Source: Maratus speciosus
Taxonomy: Eukaryota > Arthropoda > Arachnida > Araneae > Salticidae
Reading direction: 5' to 3'
Length of the DNA stretch: 64,000 nucleotides
NCBI GenBank assembly: GCA_963932465.1
Contig: OZ010791.1
Location: 319,730,283 to 319,794,282 of the forward strand
The notes under the pieces: model-generated
The model's database searches: none
Told to the model about the DNA's origin: nothing
Seen by the model: the letters and a program-made list of their open reading frames with translations, nothing else
Part shown: positions 1 through 12,727 of the stretch, in pieces
Layout of the letters: each line of letters begins with the position of its first letter
Position numbering within the stretch: the first letter of the stretch is position 1
Made by a program: the position numbers and the translations under genes

Positions 1-1123
1 ATTTTTTTATGCGCATTAATTTTTAAGTGCGCTTTTAAAAGACATAAATCATACTACATCGGGCAATTTCTATATCATTGGAGAAAATTCATTTTCCAAT
101 ATTTCGATTTCAACTTGGATTTCATAAACTTCAGATATTGATTTTCTAAAATTCATCTTACATTATATATCAGACGAAATATTTTTAGCTATTGTACTCT
201 TTTCCACCGATTTCTTTTCCACTTTATTTATTATTGGACTGCTCTATAGATTCTGTAGTTTATCATTTATTAATTTATCGTCTATCATTTATTTTGAAAA
301 TACATACTTAATTTAAATCACAAGATATAAAATATAGTCCTGTTTCTTTTTAAATGAGCGCAATATCCATCTAAACTTTCTTATTTAAGGAATCAGGTAC
401 ATTTAATATGTCTTCCCAATCCCCCCCCCCCCCCCACAAAAAAAGGAAAACCGTTTTATTATTATTATTATTATTCTTTCAATTTTAAGTCACAGTAATT
501 TACTATGCTTTAGAAAAAGCACATGAAAACATTTAATTAGGACAAAACTTATAGCACAAGAGACCTTTCGCTTTTTCCATACAAATACTATACAACGGAA
601 GAATGTTATATTTTTAAAGTCATTTTGCAACTTGCCAGCAGAATTTCTTTATAATAGCTAGAAAGATTTTATTGACATTGCAACACCTTGTATGATAAAG
701 AATCTATATGAAACTGTAAACGTTATGATCTTTCAGTTCATAGTACTGAAAAAAAGCTTACTTATGTTTTAAGAATATTTTGGAATTTTCGATTTATGAA
801 ATATAAGGAATCAGAATTTTTGTTGTTGTTGTTGGAGTTTATATTTTATTTAATGCTGATATTGTAGTCTGAAAAAAATGTATCCCACAAATGAGCCTAA
901 TACCAATGAATTAGTAATAACGTCTTTTTACTTATTATTTAGTAATACTTATAGTTTGCTTAATAGTATAGTTGTGTATATCTCTTAATAGTTGCTTAAG
1001 GGGTCGTCGACATGAAGAAATTATATGAAACTAGAAAACGATCAATACTAACACATAATTAGATTTTTTTTAACAATTCGGTAAATAAATCATAACAGTT
1101 ATACATTTCTAAGTGGGTGAAAA
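1..1123. other. AT-rich non-genic sequence with short homopolymers
   Basis: I see no gene in this stretch. It holds a C15 run at 421-435, a short (TTA)n run near 460-475 and general AT-rich sequence with stops in all frames. Confidence 0.5.
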
Positions 1124-1199
1124 GGATCTGGGCAGGATTTAAACCGAGGATGTCTTGACTGAAGGTGCCAATGTTCTACAAACTTAGCCATCCCAGACG
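1124..1199 (-). repeat. tRNA-like sequence (pseudo-tRNA or SINE head)
   Basis: Read on the minus strand, this 75-nt stretch has tRNA features. A 7-bp acceptor-like stem pairs GTCTGGG at 1192-1198 with CCCAGAT at 1126-1132. An A-box-like TGGCTAAGTTTG and a B-box-like GGTTTAAATCC (1135-1145) are present. A 5-bp stem surrounds a 7-nt loop that would place CTT, a lysine anticodon, in the anticodon position. Defects are a mispaired T stem, C instead of U before the anticodon and a one-base offset between acceptor stem and A box. These suggest a tRNA pseudogene or the head of a tRNA-derived SINE rather than a working tRNA. Confidence 0.4.
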
Positions 1200-1207
1200 A
1201 ATCTGGA

Positions 1208-1246
1208 GGACTAATTCCTGGTTCGAATCCAGGCACGGACTTTTTT
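1208..1246 (+). repeat. Second tRNA 3'-half-like segment with oligo-T terminator
   Basis: On the plus strand, directly beside the minus-strand tRNA-like element, CCTGG-TTCGAAT-CCAGG forms a perfect 5-bp T stem with a canonical 7-nt T loop and B box (GGTTCGAATCC, 1220-1230). CACGGAC and a T6 run at 1241-1246, which would serve as a Pol III terminator, follow. No good A box is visible upstream in this orientation, so it looks like a tRNA 3' half or a repeat fragment. Confidence 0.35.
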
Positions 1247-1249
1247 CAA

Positions 1250-3180
1250 CCACTTGGAAATTTAAAACTACTAACACCAATTTTGACTTTATATATGAAC
1301 TCGACCGTGAATTGTACCGTCATATATCGAATGGGCAGACATTCGGTTCAGGAATTATGCATGTTATGTATACTTAGTCCTAAATTTATTTTCAATAATT
1401 TCAAAACCTATTACAATGAGAGTAGCTTTTTCCGCTTAATACAAAAAGGAAAGGGTCTAATCAGCTGTAATTTTAGATTCGCACAAATGTATGCATTCGC
1501 AAACATGTAATATGGGATTTGCGTTAAAGAACTGATCTGTTACAAATAATGATATTTTCTAAAATTAATCTTGAAATTATGTATATTTTGAAATTATTGT
1601 TCATCGAAATGGCATTTTAAATTTTGTCCCTGCTAATGTAAAAATTAATTTTATTAAAAACAGCTGATCCCTGGGCTTCCCTGTTTACATAACATAGGTG
1701 AAAAACATTTAAAAAACTGTTATAGATTTTTGTTTTGCATTATATATATAGATATATAGATATATATTTGATTACGCAATAAAATACCAAGATGTTTTTT
1801 AGATGAAAAATATCAAAATTGTTTTGTGTTCAACTAAAAGCGATACTTTCGTACTGGCGACATGCGAAAGATTATCAACTGAAGAAATCGTCATCGATTT
1901 CGCTACTTCCAGAAAGATTTTTGATTATAATTATTTTAGTGTTTAAAAACTTAGTTCGATTACATATATGCTAAATTTGAGTTTGATTTATTTTTATTTT
2001 TATTTTATTTATTTACTAGTTTAGTGTAGGAATGTTAACTTCTTTATGAAGTGTTAGATGGAACCTAAAGCTAAACTATTTATATTATTTTACATGCGGA
2101 CGGATAACTCTTCCGTAATTGAGTTAAAAAATAATTATGCTTGAAAATTATTTTACAACCATAAAAAAACCAGTTAATTGAGATTCAGTTTTCCAAATAC
2201 CATTTTTCTTGTTTGATGGTATTAACATTTAAATTATTCCATGCTTAGAAGTAATTAAATTTGCAAAGAAGGGGAAGTGAGTTGCTTATATCCTTTTCGC
2301 TATCGAAGAAGCATAAGCTTTACGCAGGACATGTTTTTGCTTTATTGTACGGATTTCTGCTTCTGAGGTTGCCATCAAAATTAAATAATATACATTAACT
2401 GATTGTTATAGTAATTGTTAAAGATGATAAATTTCCATATCTTTCGTTCTATGTCAGCATAATATATTAATCTAGTTTGCAAGTATATTGAAACTAATGA
2501 AACAAATTAGTATTTTTTATAAAACATATTCTATTTTTAATATAATGCGTGATAAGTACATCTATAAAAAGCTTTAATTGTATCATTTAAAACGACAAGT
2601 GTAAAATCTATACTTTTATTTTTTTTAGGAACAATCTGTTATTTTACGATATAATAATGGCACACTGAATAAAAAGGTTTATAAAAAATATAACAAAATG
2701 AATTTATTTTTTATTTTATGTATGTAATATATCTCACTTTTTATGTTGCGCATACTGTATATTCTGGTGTATGCCGCACACTGATACCAGAAATTAATCG
2801 AAATTTACATGTTGAATAAAATGTAAGATGAAAAAATTAGAAAAAGAAATCTATGATAAATATTAAGATTTCCACATAATTCGATATGCTATATTAATTT
2901 ACAAAAATAAATATAAAAAACTGGTATTAGATTTCATAAATGTAACAGTTATTTTACATTTCAAGATGTTTTTGTTTTATATTTTACAACATATCTTACA
3001 AAAATTTCTTTTATAAAAAATGTGCACTTTATACAATGAATATACCAAAAAAAAAAAAAAACGAAATATAGTCTGGAAAGATAGGTTTGCGTTACTTGCT
3101 AGAATATACGTATAGCTATTCATACCCTTAGAAAGAAATTTTTGTTTATATCGAAGTATTATTTTGATATTTCTAATATG
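1250..3180. other. AT-rich sequence, no gene recognised
   Basis: There is no coding signal in either strand. Short AT microsatellites occur near 1741-1768, and an A run lies at 3048-3061. I see no TIR, LTR or tRNA signal in this stretch. Confidence 0.45.
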
Positions 3181-3946
3181 AAATGTTTTGAAATTCCACT
3201 GTTCTATTATGATATAATATTTTCTATTTCACAATAATAACTGTATTAAAAAGTTTTGAAAATTTCCTATTGAAAGCGCATTGCTGAATGTACTGCGCAA
3301 TCAGTTATGAGATGATATTTTCCTTTTAAATTTCGAAATTATTTTAGAGGAAACAAATTGCATTCTCTGTTATAGAAATGACCCTGACTAGATCTAAACT
3401 TTGTGTGCATTTCAATAGCCTAACCAATTGAATTTACCCTTATATTATGTATTTTTGAAAAAAATAACTATACGTCTCGAAAGCTTTAGAATAAAGATGA
3501 TAACAAGACAGAAATGGAATATGAATAATATGAATTTTATGACTTTTCATCTATATTGTACATGAACAATATACTTAAAAGCATATATATTTTGAGATAT
3601 GGTTTTAAACTTTATTTGTAAAATCCGTTTTAATATAATTTAAATAGCTTCCTTATGTATCAAAAAATTCCAACTGATATTTAAGAAAAAGTAATTTTCC
3701 ATAAAAACAACAAAAGAAATGTCGCTTAGAATCGAGCAAAATTTTAATACTCCCTGTCTAAACTTTATGTGTATTTCAACAGCATTAGCAGTTGAATTCA
3801 TGTTTTCATTATATATATTCTGAAATATATAAATATGAGTCTAGGAAGTTTAAGAATAAATATCATGGCAAAGACAGAAAAGGAGCAGGAATTACATGAA
3901 TTTTATGTTTTCACTCAATTTAGTAAAATATATTTAAAACTATATG

Positions 3947-4722
3947 CAGTGAAAACTCTTTGAACGGACACTTCTGAATAACAACAACCCCGAATACCGG
4001 CCACATGTTTATGGAACCAAAAAGTACCATATCATTAACCGACGAACCTCTAAATAAGGAATTCCATACAACGGCCACTCAAAAGCGACGATAAAGAAAA
4101 ATTACAGCTCCTAGTACAATTTCATATTTATTTGCAAACCGAAATATGAAGCAGATCAAACAGTGAATCTGTGAAGCACATTCCTTGATATGTCTACAAA
4201 CTGAAAATGAAGACATTAATAATGATGGGGAAAATTTAGATGATATTCTTAGAACAGCAGGCATAACTAACATAAGGGCCAGCGAGTTTGTATGTATGGA
4301 CAAATATTTGGCAGTTACTACCACATTTGGTTCTATACAGCAAATGGTGGAAGATAGTAATGAGGAAGAGGAAATATAGAATCACCCAAAATTTACAGTA
4401 TTAACACATATACCGAAGATTTCATGAACCTTCTTAAAATCCAAGATTATGCATTAAATCATAATGATGATGAGTTGTATAGCAAAACAACTCACACTGC
4501 TAGATATTAGCAGCAAAAAACAAAGCAACTACAAATCACTATATTTTAATGTATTAAAACAATGAAGATTAATTAAAATGACTCTGTGTATTCGAATTTA
4601 TCTATTCAAATTTATGTAATTTTGATTTTTTTTTTACATGAAACCTCTGAATAACACCCACCTCTGAAAAGGGGTCACTTTTCGCCGGTCCCATGGGTAA
4701 ACATTATTCAGAGGTTACACTG
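3947..4722 (+). mobile_element. Tigger/pogo-like DNA transposon, internally deleted
   Basis: The ends are inverted: CAGTGAAAACTCTTTGAACG on the left and, read inward from the right, CAGTGTAACCTCTGAATAA. This CAGTG...CTCTGAATAA type of end is typical of Tigger/pogo elements. The right flank is TA, and the left flank TG looks like a mutated TA. Satellite units nearby show the uninterrupted site (…actata-TA-ctgcatt…), which supports a TA target duplication. Only the 3' part of a transposase gene survives inside. Confidence 0.65.
4185..4500 (+). pseudogene. C-terminal remnant of a Tigger/pogo transposase
   Basis: A 64-codon open frame (4185-4379) encodes an acidic stretch ending in NEEEEI. After the stop, the same general direction still reads like the Tigger C-terminal tail (a phrase resembling 'IQDYALNHNDDELYSKT' near 4440-4490). 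Tigger-family transposases usually end with such an acidic linker and helical tail. The DNA-binding and DDE catalytic regions are absent, so this is a dead fragment. The assignment rests on tail similarity and the flanking Tigger-type TIRs. Confidence 0.45.
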
Positions 4723-7251
4723 TACATTAAAAACCGTAGTTTTAAATATATTTAGTTTTAATATTCATTTAAATATAATTTTAAATATCTTCATTATATA
4801 ATGATGTAATTTAGATGATGTTTAAAAAATATACAAGTGATTTTCCATAAAAATAAATCTCGATTAAATTCAAGTAAAATTTCTGTTATGCAAATGAACA
4901 TGCTCCCGGTCTAGACTTTGTGTGCATTTCAATAGCATAACCAATTGAATTCACCGTTTCGTTGTATATTTTCCAAAATATATACATATACGTCTAGAAA
5001 GTTTTGGAATAAAGAAATGATGAAAAAGACAAAGAAATGGAATATGAATTATATGAATTTTATTGTTTTTCTTCTATTGAGTAAAATACCTTTAAAACTA
5101 TAGAAATTTTAAACAATAGTTTTAAATGTATTTAGTTATAATATTAATTTTAATATAATTGTATGTAGCAAAAAATAAAACTGATGTTAAAAAAATATAC
5201 ATGTGATTTTTCATAAAGAGAAATGAGGTTTAGATTCATGTATAATTTGACTATTTAAAATCTTAAAATTTTGAAGTTCCACAACTCTGCAAAGATAGAA
5301 TATTTTCTGTTTTATAATAATAACTGTTTGAAATACTCTTCAAAATTTCTCTCTGAATAACGTATTGCCTGAAATATAGCATCCAAACTATTATGCGATG
5401 ATATATTCCTTTTGAATATTGAGCCGATTTTTAAGACAAGCAATCGCACTTCTCTGTTATGCAAATGAACCTTCTCCCTCTCTAAAATTTATGTGCATTT
5501 TAATAGCATTAACAGTTGAATTCCTGTTTTCAGTATATACCTATTTTCTAAAATATATAAATATATGTCTAGAATGTTTTAGAATAAAAATGATGACAAA
5601 GACAGAAGTAGAATATGAAAGATATTACTTTTATAGTTTTTCCTCATTTTAGTAAAACATATTTAAAACTACTATATACTGCATTAAAACCATAGCATTA
5701 AATGTATCAGTTTTAATATTCATTTTAATATAATTTTAAATATCTTCATTGTGTCGTAAAAAAATAAAACTAATTTTTAAAAAATAAACTAACTAAATAA
5801 ATAAATAATAAAATAAGTGATTTTCCCTAAAAAGAAATCTGGATTAAATTCATGTAACATTTGAAAATTTCAAAACTCAAACGTTTTGAAGTTTCACTAC
5901 TCTGCAGAGACAGAATATTTTCTGTTTCATGATAAAAATTCTTTGAAATACTCTTCAAAATAATTATCTCTGAATAATACATTGCCTCAAATATAGCATC
6001 AAACTTATTATGAAATGATATATTCCTTTTGAATTTAAAGACGAATTTTAAAAGAAGCAAACGCGTTTCTATGTTATGCAAATAAACATGTTCCCAGTCT
6101 AAACTTTTGTGGTTTTCATTAGTATAACCAATTGAATTCTCGTTTTCATTATATATTTTCTAAAATATATACATATCCGTCTAGGATGATTTAGAGTAAA
6201 GAGATGATGGCAAAGACAAAGAAATGGAATATGAATTATATCAATTTTATTATTTTTCTTCTATTGAGTAAAATACCTATAAAAATAATATATAAATTTT
6301 AAACTAAAGTTTAATTGTATTTAGTTATAATATTAATTTTAATATAATTTTATGTAGCAAAAGAAAAAAAAAAAAAAAAAAAAAACTGATATTAAAAAAA
6401 TATACAAACGTTTTTCCATACGAAGAAATGTTGTTTAGATTCACGTATAATTCGACAATTTAAAATCTCAAATGTTTTGAAGTTCGACTACTCTGCAAGG
6501 ATAGAATATTTTCTGTTTCATAATAATAACTGTTCGAAATACTCTTCAAAATTTCTCTCTGAATAACACATTGCCTGAAATATAGCATCCAACCTATTGT
6601 GCGATAATATATTCCTTTTGAATATTGAACCGAATTTTAAAAGAAGCAAACGCGCTTCTCTGTTACGCAAATGCACCAGCTCACGGTCTAAACTTTATGT
6701 GCATTTCAATAGCATTAGCAGTTGAATTCATGCTTTCATTATATATTTTCTAAAATATATAAATATGAGTCTAGGAAGTTTTAGAATAAAGACATGATGG
6801 AAAAGACAGAAAAGGAATATGAATTTTATGAATTTTATGATTTTTCTTCTACTGAGTAAACTACTTTTAAAGCTATATTAATTTTAAACAATAGTTTTAA
6901 ATTCATTTAGTTATAATATTAATTTTAATATAATTTTATGCAGCAAAAAAATAATAATAAAACTGATGATAGAAAAATATAAAAAGAAATGCCTTATAGT
7001 TTCAAGTAAAATTTAAATATTTCAAATCTCAAACGTTTTGAAATTCTACTATTTTGCAAATAAATTACATTTTCAGTTTCATAATAATCACTCTTTAAAA
7101 TACTCTTCAAAATAATTCTCTCTAAATAACACATTGCCTGAAATATATTATCCAATCTATTATGGGATGATATTTTCCTTTAGATTTTCAAGCCGAATTT
7201 TAAAAGGAGCAAACTCGTTTCTCTGTTATGCAAATAAACCTGCTCACGGTA

Positions 7252-7453
7252 CACTGTTAAAAATTTTGCAGCATTCTGGCAGACATTTCGACCGTTTTTT
7301 GAAAAAACGGTTTCATAACCATAATTTAACTGTATTCTGACCATAAAATGGCCAGTAATATGGTCAGAATAGCGTTAAAATTAAGGTTGTGTAACCGTTT
7401 TCGGAAAAAAACGGTCAAATGACCTGGCAGAATGCTGCAAATTTTTAACAGTG
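7252..7453. mobile_element. 202-bp MITE with ~31-bp TIRs and TA target site
   Basis: The left end CACTGTTAAAAATTTTGCAG is mirrored almost perfectly at the right end, the match extending about 31 bp to CTGGCAG/CTGCCAG. Both sides are flanked by TA (7250-7251 and 7454-7455). It interrupts the satellite unit exactly at the 'cacggtctaaactt' phrase, which other units show intact. The inner part is itself partly palindromic (an 'aaaacggt'/'accgtttt' pair). It has no coding capacity, and a TA target suggests Tc1/mariner-type mobilisation. Confidence 0.75.
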
Positions 7454-7699
7454 TATAAACTTAATGCGACTTTCAATAGCCTTAGCAGTTGAATTCACCT
7501 TTTCGTTATATATTTCCTAAAATATATAAATATTCGTATAGGAAATTTTAGAATAGAGATGAGGACTGACAAAGGGAGAAATGGAATATAAATTATCGAA
7601 ATTTTATAGTTTTGCAGTTATATAGTAAAAATTTATATCCATTTTAATATAATACTATTTTATCATTACATACTAAAAAGAATCTGATATTTTAAATAT

Positions 7700-8701
7700 A
7701 TACGATGAGTCCTCAATCAAATCAACGAAAAATCAGAAAAAAATCAAATACAGAAATTCAGGTAGAATTTTGTTTTTCTGATAATAGCTACCCTCGGATA
7801 ATATGAAAAGTTTCAATAGTTAGGTCACACTTTCTGAAATAAGTTCAGGAGCCTTTTTGAACGATGAATCTTATATTGAAGAAATAACATGAACTTTTTT
7901 CAAAAATATTTGTGAGATTCTAATTTTAAATTATGTTTTTTTAATTTTGTCAAAAATAATGATTTATTACAAAGATCTGTTATTATTTTTATAAATATAA
8001 AGATGTTATTTAAAAATATTACGCCGTTGTAGAATTATGGAATTTTTGTTACACATTTTTTATAAGAAAAATGTATAATCTTTCATACATTTATTTTTAA
8101 ACAATCAGAGTCCTCTTTTTTTAACACTATCCAATCTAGTTGAAAAGTTCTTATTAATTGGGTTTCTCTATCCGTCTATCTGGCGTCTGTATATTATAAC
8201 CATCATAACCATCTATCCGTCCGGGCTCTAACTCACGTAAATTTTCTCGGATTGCCATGTAATTGATATAAGCCATTGAGATTTAACATGGCATCTTCGG
8301 TATTGAAAATGAAGTGTGTACCATTCATAGTTCATTTACAGGGGCTCTCAAAATTATTCCATTCCATTAAGGTATACGAGGAAATCATTTGCGATGTATT
8401 TTACTAGTGTTACAATTATTTTAAACATAATGTAATTTATATGATTACTTAAATTATTTAGGTGCACAAAAAGACGGTTACACTAAATTTTTGCATACTA
8501 CTTGGTGTGCATAAATTCTATAGACCATATACAGGGCTACAACAAAGAATTCGTAAGCATTACTGAGAATTAGTGTGAATTGCTTAAATGTAGTTTTTAT
8601 TTTGCGTTATGCATTTTCAATCTCAACTACATTTCGTATACTAAGAGATGTTTGTAGCATATAAATAAAATAATATACAAGGCTGTGCTAAAATATCGAT
8701 A
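7700..8701. other. AT-rich spacer, no gene recognised
   Basis: This is non-coding AT-rich sequence between the satellite array and the pogo-like element. I see no TIR, tRNA or ORF support. Confidence 0.4.
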
Positions 8702-11428
8702 GGGTAATTATGGAAGAGATGGACCATGTTTCTTTCTTTGCGGTCAAAAAGTCATATATTTACATATATTTTACTTTTCATAGTATATGTGTATAGTGCA
8801 TGATGTTTTTTAAAAAAAGTCGTGATGCAGAATTTCATATCTTTAAAGGAACGTATTATATATATTTTTTTAATTTGTGCTATGTGGTCCACCTTACCCG
8901 TACTACTCCGAATGCGATGGAACATTTTAATGAGAGGTATTAACCATAATAAATTATTGAAATAATTTCACACATATTAAATTTATAAAAGTTTAATTTC
9001 ATTACATGAATCTTAAATGTAATTACTTACAATTAAATTACTCAACATTAAATTTATATGAATTATTATTTGACATTTTGTTATACACCTACAAAAATTA
9101 ATTTTTCTTTCTTGAAATCTTAAAACCGTAACAGTTTTAAAGATTATTTATGAAAAGTTTGAAATGAGTTAAAGAATGTTTTGAAGTAACGTCTTTCTTG
9201 CTATTTAATTTCTTCCTACAATTATTTGACGTTACTTGAAACGTTGAACATCTTTCATTAAGCCAACTCAAACAAGACACACACTGTATCCAATCTATTT
9301 TTTGTTTCATCTCATTGTAATTTTCGCCGCATCGCGCACATTTGCTTTCATTCCAATATTCGAAACAGTCATCCTCGTCATCACACACTTCTTGAATGTT
9401 TATATCTATGTCAGAGTCCGATGAAGACGAATATCAAAACTTTTTTATTCCTTTGATCATCCTGGTTTGTTTGTTTCCTGATATCTTCTTTGTTTCGTCT
9501 CTTTTTTGCCTTTTTCCAGTTTTTCTTTCTTCTTCTTCTTTACTTTCAAAATGTTTGTGGAGTATTTAAAATGGTGGGTGGCAACATTTTGGGAATTTCA
9601 CGTCAGTGTCTTAACTTAGTTCACGTTTGGTATGAGAGATATTTGATACAAAAGTCTTTACAGGTTTCACAAGTGTTTTGCTTAGATGTACTTGGAACAG
9701 CAGGATTGACTTCATGAGCACTATTGTTTACTGAAGAAAGATATTCCGTTAACTAAGTTCACCTACTGTTTACTGCAGGTGGATTGACATTAACTTCAGT
9801 TAGAACGTCTGATAAATAGGCATAATGTGGTATCGTATCACATCAGGAATATTCCACTTTTCTGAAAACCTTTGATCCCAATTTCAACGTTTGCCGATTT
9901 TACCCAAACAGAATTAAGTAAATTACCAAACTGAAGATTGTTTATTTTTCTAGAAGGATTATACTTCAGAAAATTATTGTACGCAGCATCGTAGTTTTTT
10001 ATGGACTTGAAAAAAGAACGGTTAAGAGGGTGCAGCCCGTGAGTGGTATGAGCTGACAAGCATAATATAATTATGTCGTTCTCTTCAGCATTGTTTCTCT
10101 CGAATATTCTCTCTAATGTATCTCATTTTTTCTCTCATTGTACTCTAACATTTCAAAACAGCTTGTGTGCGAAGTGTGGCCGGCAGGAGTAATCAAAACT
10201 TTGCCTTTCGATTACCTATGAGTGAAGTAGTTTTTTAACCTTTTTTAAGGGAGGTGGCACATTTATGAAACCACTATTCCGAAGGGCTACAATGGCACCG
10301 GAATTTTGGCTATAAAATTTCGCGTTTATTATGTATATGAAGTATAGTTTTTACGTATTTCAAAATAAATTTGTTTGTAAATTCCGGTGTATTTTCTTCA
10401 TTTCAACATTTTGTCAATAGAAGTGCCTTGCCTCTAAAAAGATTGACCAATCCAAAACTGTATAAGAATTAACTTAAACAGATTTCGATGACATTTTAAT
10501 TCTGCTACAGTTTGAATTCCATCTAAAATTTCATTTTTTATGTTTTTTTTTCTTTAATAATACTATATGGAAGAAGAAATGTCCTTTCGGCATTACAACA
10601 TGATAAAACGAACATAGTTTCTACCTTTTTTGACGATGTGATTGATGTCATATTCTTAAGCCTTTAATCGCCACTACGTCATAGGGCTTATTATTCAGCT
10701 GCAAACCAGTTTTGTCCATATTGAAAATACAACGGGCCTTTTCAAAAACATCAAGTTCCTTAACTACACATTCGAACAATTTAAAATATTCATATACAGT
10801 TTTTTTGTGCATTCCCTATTTGCTCAAGCAGATAGCACATCTTCTGCTTTCCTTATTGAGAATGTTGTATTTCTAGTAAGGAATGATTGTAACCAGTCAT
10901 AACCAGCCTTTTTGACTTCTTTATTAAAAGTGTGAGGTATGATATGTTTTTTCTTTAGTTTGTATGCCATAGACATTACAGATTCTTTGCACGGTTTAAA
11001 CCACCGGTTATGTATTTTATTTATATGAGCATTTATACGTATTTTGTTTTCGTTTTCGCAACCCAGTATTTATGAAGGGCTGTGTTTTAATTCTTCCCTT
11101 TAAAGTAGTTTTAGGCATGCTAAAAGTCTTTCCGTCTTGATTAACACCCATATTTGTTTCTTCAACAGCTTTAATAGCATTTATCAAAATATCTTGAGAG
11201 CATAGAAAATGCTTTAGAATACCTTATAGCTCACACGGAGCAAAAACAGATTATAACTGCAGTTAAAAGTCAGTAGTGTCAGAGAGGGATACAAAAGGCC
11301 AGTAGTTAATTAAGCCAAAATTTAGAGAGAGAGAGTATCATGACTATCTTCTCAACAGTTACGACTAGTTGTGCTTTTCGATTCAAAGTGTCCATGACAA
11401 AGATGGTAATCTCGATCTAAGATAACCC
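8702..11428. mobile_element. pogo-like DNA transposon (2.7 kb), decayed
   Basis: The left end is GGGTAATTATGG and the right end, read inward, is GGGTTATCTTAG. Both are flanked directly by TA (8700-8701 and 11429-11430), the pogo/Tigger target site. The interior contains a recognisable but broken minus-strand transposase. The TIR is imperfect beyond the first dozen bases. It resembles the ends of the elements at 11897-13431 and 42447-43305, so the three probably form one group. Confidence 0.6.
9137..11240 (-). pseudogene. pogo/Jerky-type DDE transposase pseudogene with C-terminal Cys-rich finger
   Basis: Transposase signatures appear in order on the minus strand across several frames. An HTH-psq-like start has 'FSMPKTTLKGRIK' near 11100-11150. 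The first catalytic block NMDKTGLQLNNKPYD (near 10690-10720) keeps its Asp. The DDE_1 block HGLHPLNRSFFKSIKNYD lies in the 73-codon frame 9838-10059. An acidic linker follows, then a Cys-rich tail with CARCGENY and CVSC (frame 9137-9388). Such PHD/RING-like tails occur on many arthropod pogo transposases. Stops and frameshifts throughout, especially 10060-10620, show it is dead. The assignment to pogo/Jerky is firm; the exact ends are not. Confidence 0.7.
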
Positions 11429-11896
11429 TAAAGGATAACACATTTAATACTAATTTTTAATTGCAATCAAGCCAAGTAATATATTAATTGCGTAAATAAA
11501 ACTTTAACTTACGTATCAAAGATGCCAATCGAACGTTGGGAAAACCAATATTCGACCATAAGGAGAGTCACAATTTATACTATTATAAATAGGAGACGCC
11601 ATATAATGCTAACATCAGACAGCAATATGAATACATGGCGTATTTTATCGGAATAGGAGTAGATAATTAAGAGCAAATTAATCGTTTGTATTGACTGTAC
11701 ATGTGAGAATTAATAAGCGTTTAGATTACTACAGGATAAAAGCAGATCATCACAGCATATCTTTTTATTTCTTCGTCAACGGAAAATAAAATAATAGAAT
11801 TGCACTGTTAAGAATTTTTATAATGAGAAAGTTGATTTGTTTATTTATTTTGTAAACGGGTGAAAATCTGGTAAGCGTTTAAAAGAATTATATTTA
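11429..11896. other. Spacer between two pogo-like elements
   Basis: About 470 bp of AT-rich non-coding sequence. I see no gene or clear repeat. Confidence 0.4.
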
Positions 11897-12727
11897 GGGT
11901 AACTCTAGGATAGATAACCATAGAGGAGAGATGGCCAGTCTGAATATTTCCAAAAGTTGATCATGGATTGCAACATGAACTCTGTTCATATGAAATAATT
12001 CAACGAGTTTATTTATTGCGACGTGAAGATGTGTTTTTGGGTTATAAAAAGTAAGTGTAATTTAATGTTTATTTAATTTAGTGGTTGAATATATATATAT
12101 ATTTTTTTACTTCGGTATCTGAATGATTTGCAGTACGTACGTTATATATATATATTAACTATATGGACTTTTAAGGCGCGTATATATTTTAATATTTATT
12201 TCTAAGCCTGAAACATGGACGTACAAGGGCTACTGATACTTTAAAATTGGCGACTATCAGTCTTTCATTCAGGAGAGATGGCCACATGAAATCGAGGAGA
12301 GATGGCCACCTTTAATCATTATTTCAAAATTATACGGAGTGCTGATTTTAACTAAATATAATTTAATTTAAAATAAATATATAACGTTTATTTTTATAAA
12401 TATATTAATTGATATATATATATATATGTGTGTTATTTTAACTAACGTAAATATTTTAATAATAATAATAATAATAATAATAATACAATAAGACATAACG
12501 ATTTATTTGTTTCAGAAAATACTGAAAAGCGTTGGAAACTTTCATAACAAAAACTGATAAAGTTGGTAAATAAATTAATTATCGTGATAAACCTAAAATT
12601 ATCTCAAGGAAAAAAAAAAGGCACTTCCAGTAGCGAAGGTACATTTAAAATTATCGGATTCTACAGATTCCTAGTAAATGGAATTGGATTAGGATCACTG
12701 TGTTGGCAGTGCAAAATAATATAATAT

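Larger units (their letters stand above)
3185..7700. repeat. Satellite-like tandem array, about 560-610 bp per unit
   Basis: A long non-coding unit recurs in the same orientation. A handy landmark, 'ctctgttatgcaaat' followed by a 'ggtctaaactttatgtgc'-like phrase, occurs near 3365 (diverged), 4893, 5453, 6068, 6656 and 7220, giving spacings of about 560-615 bp. A truncated unit lies near 3720-3900. Each unit also carries a 'ctctgcaaagatagaatatt'-type block and an 'aaatatataaatatgagtctagg'-type block. Copies differ by many substitutions and indels, so the array looks old. Two DNA transposons have inserted into it (3947-4722 and 7252-7453), and their empty-site sequences can be read from neighbouring units. 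Confidence 0.7.
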
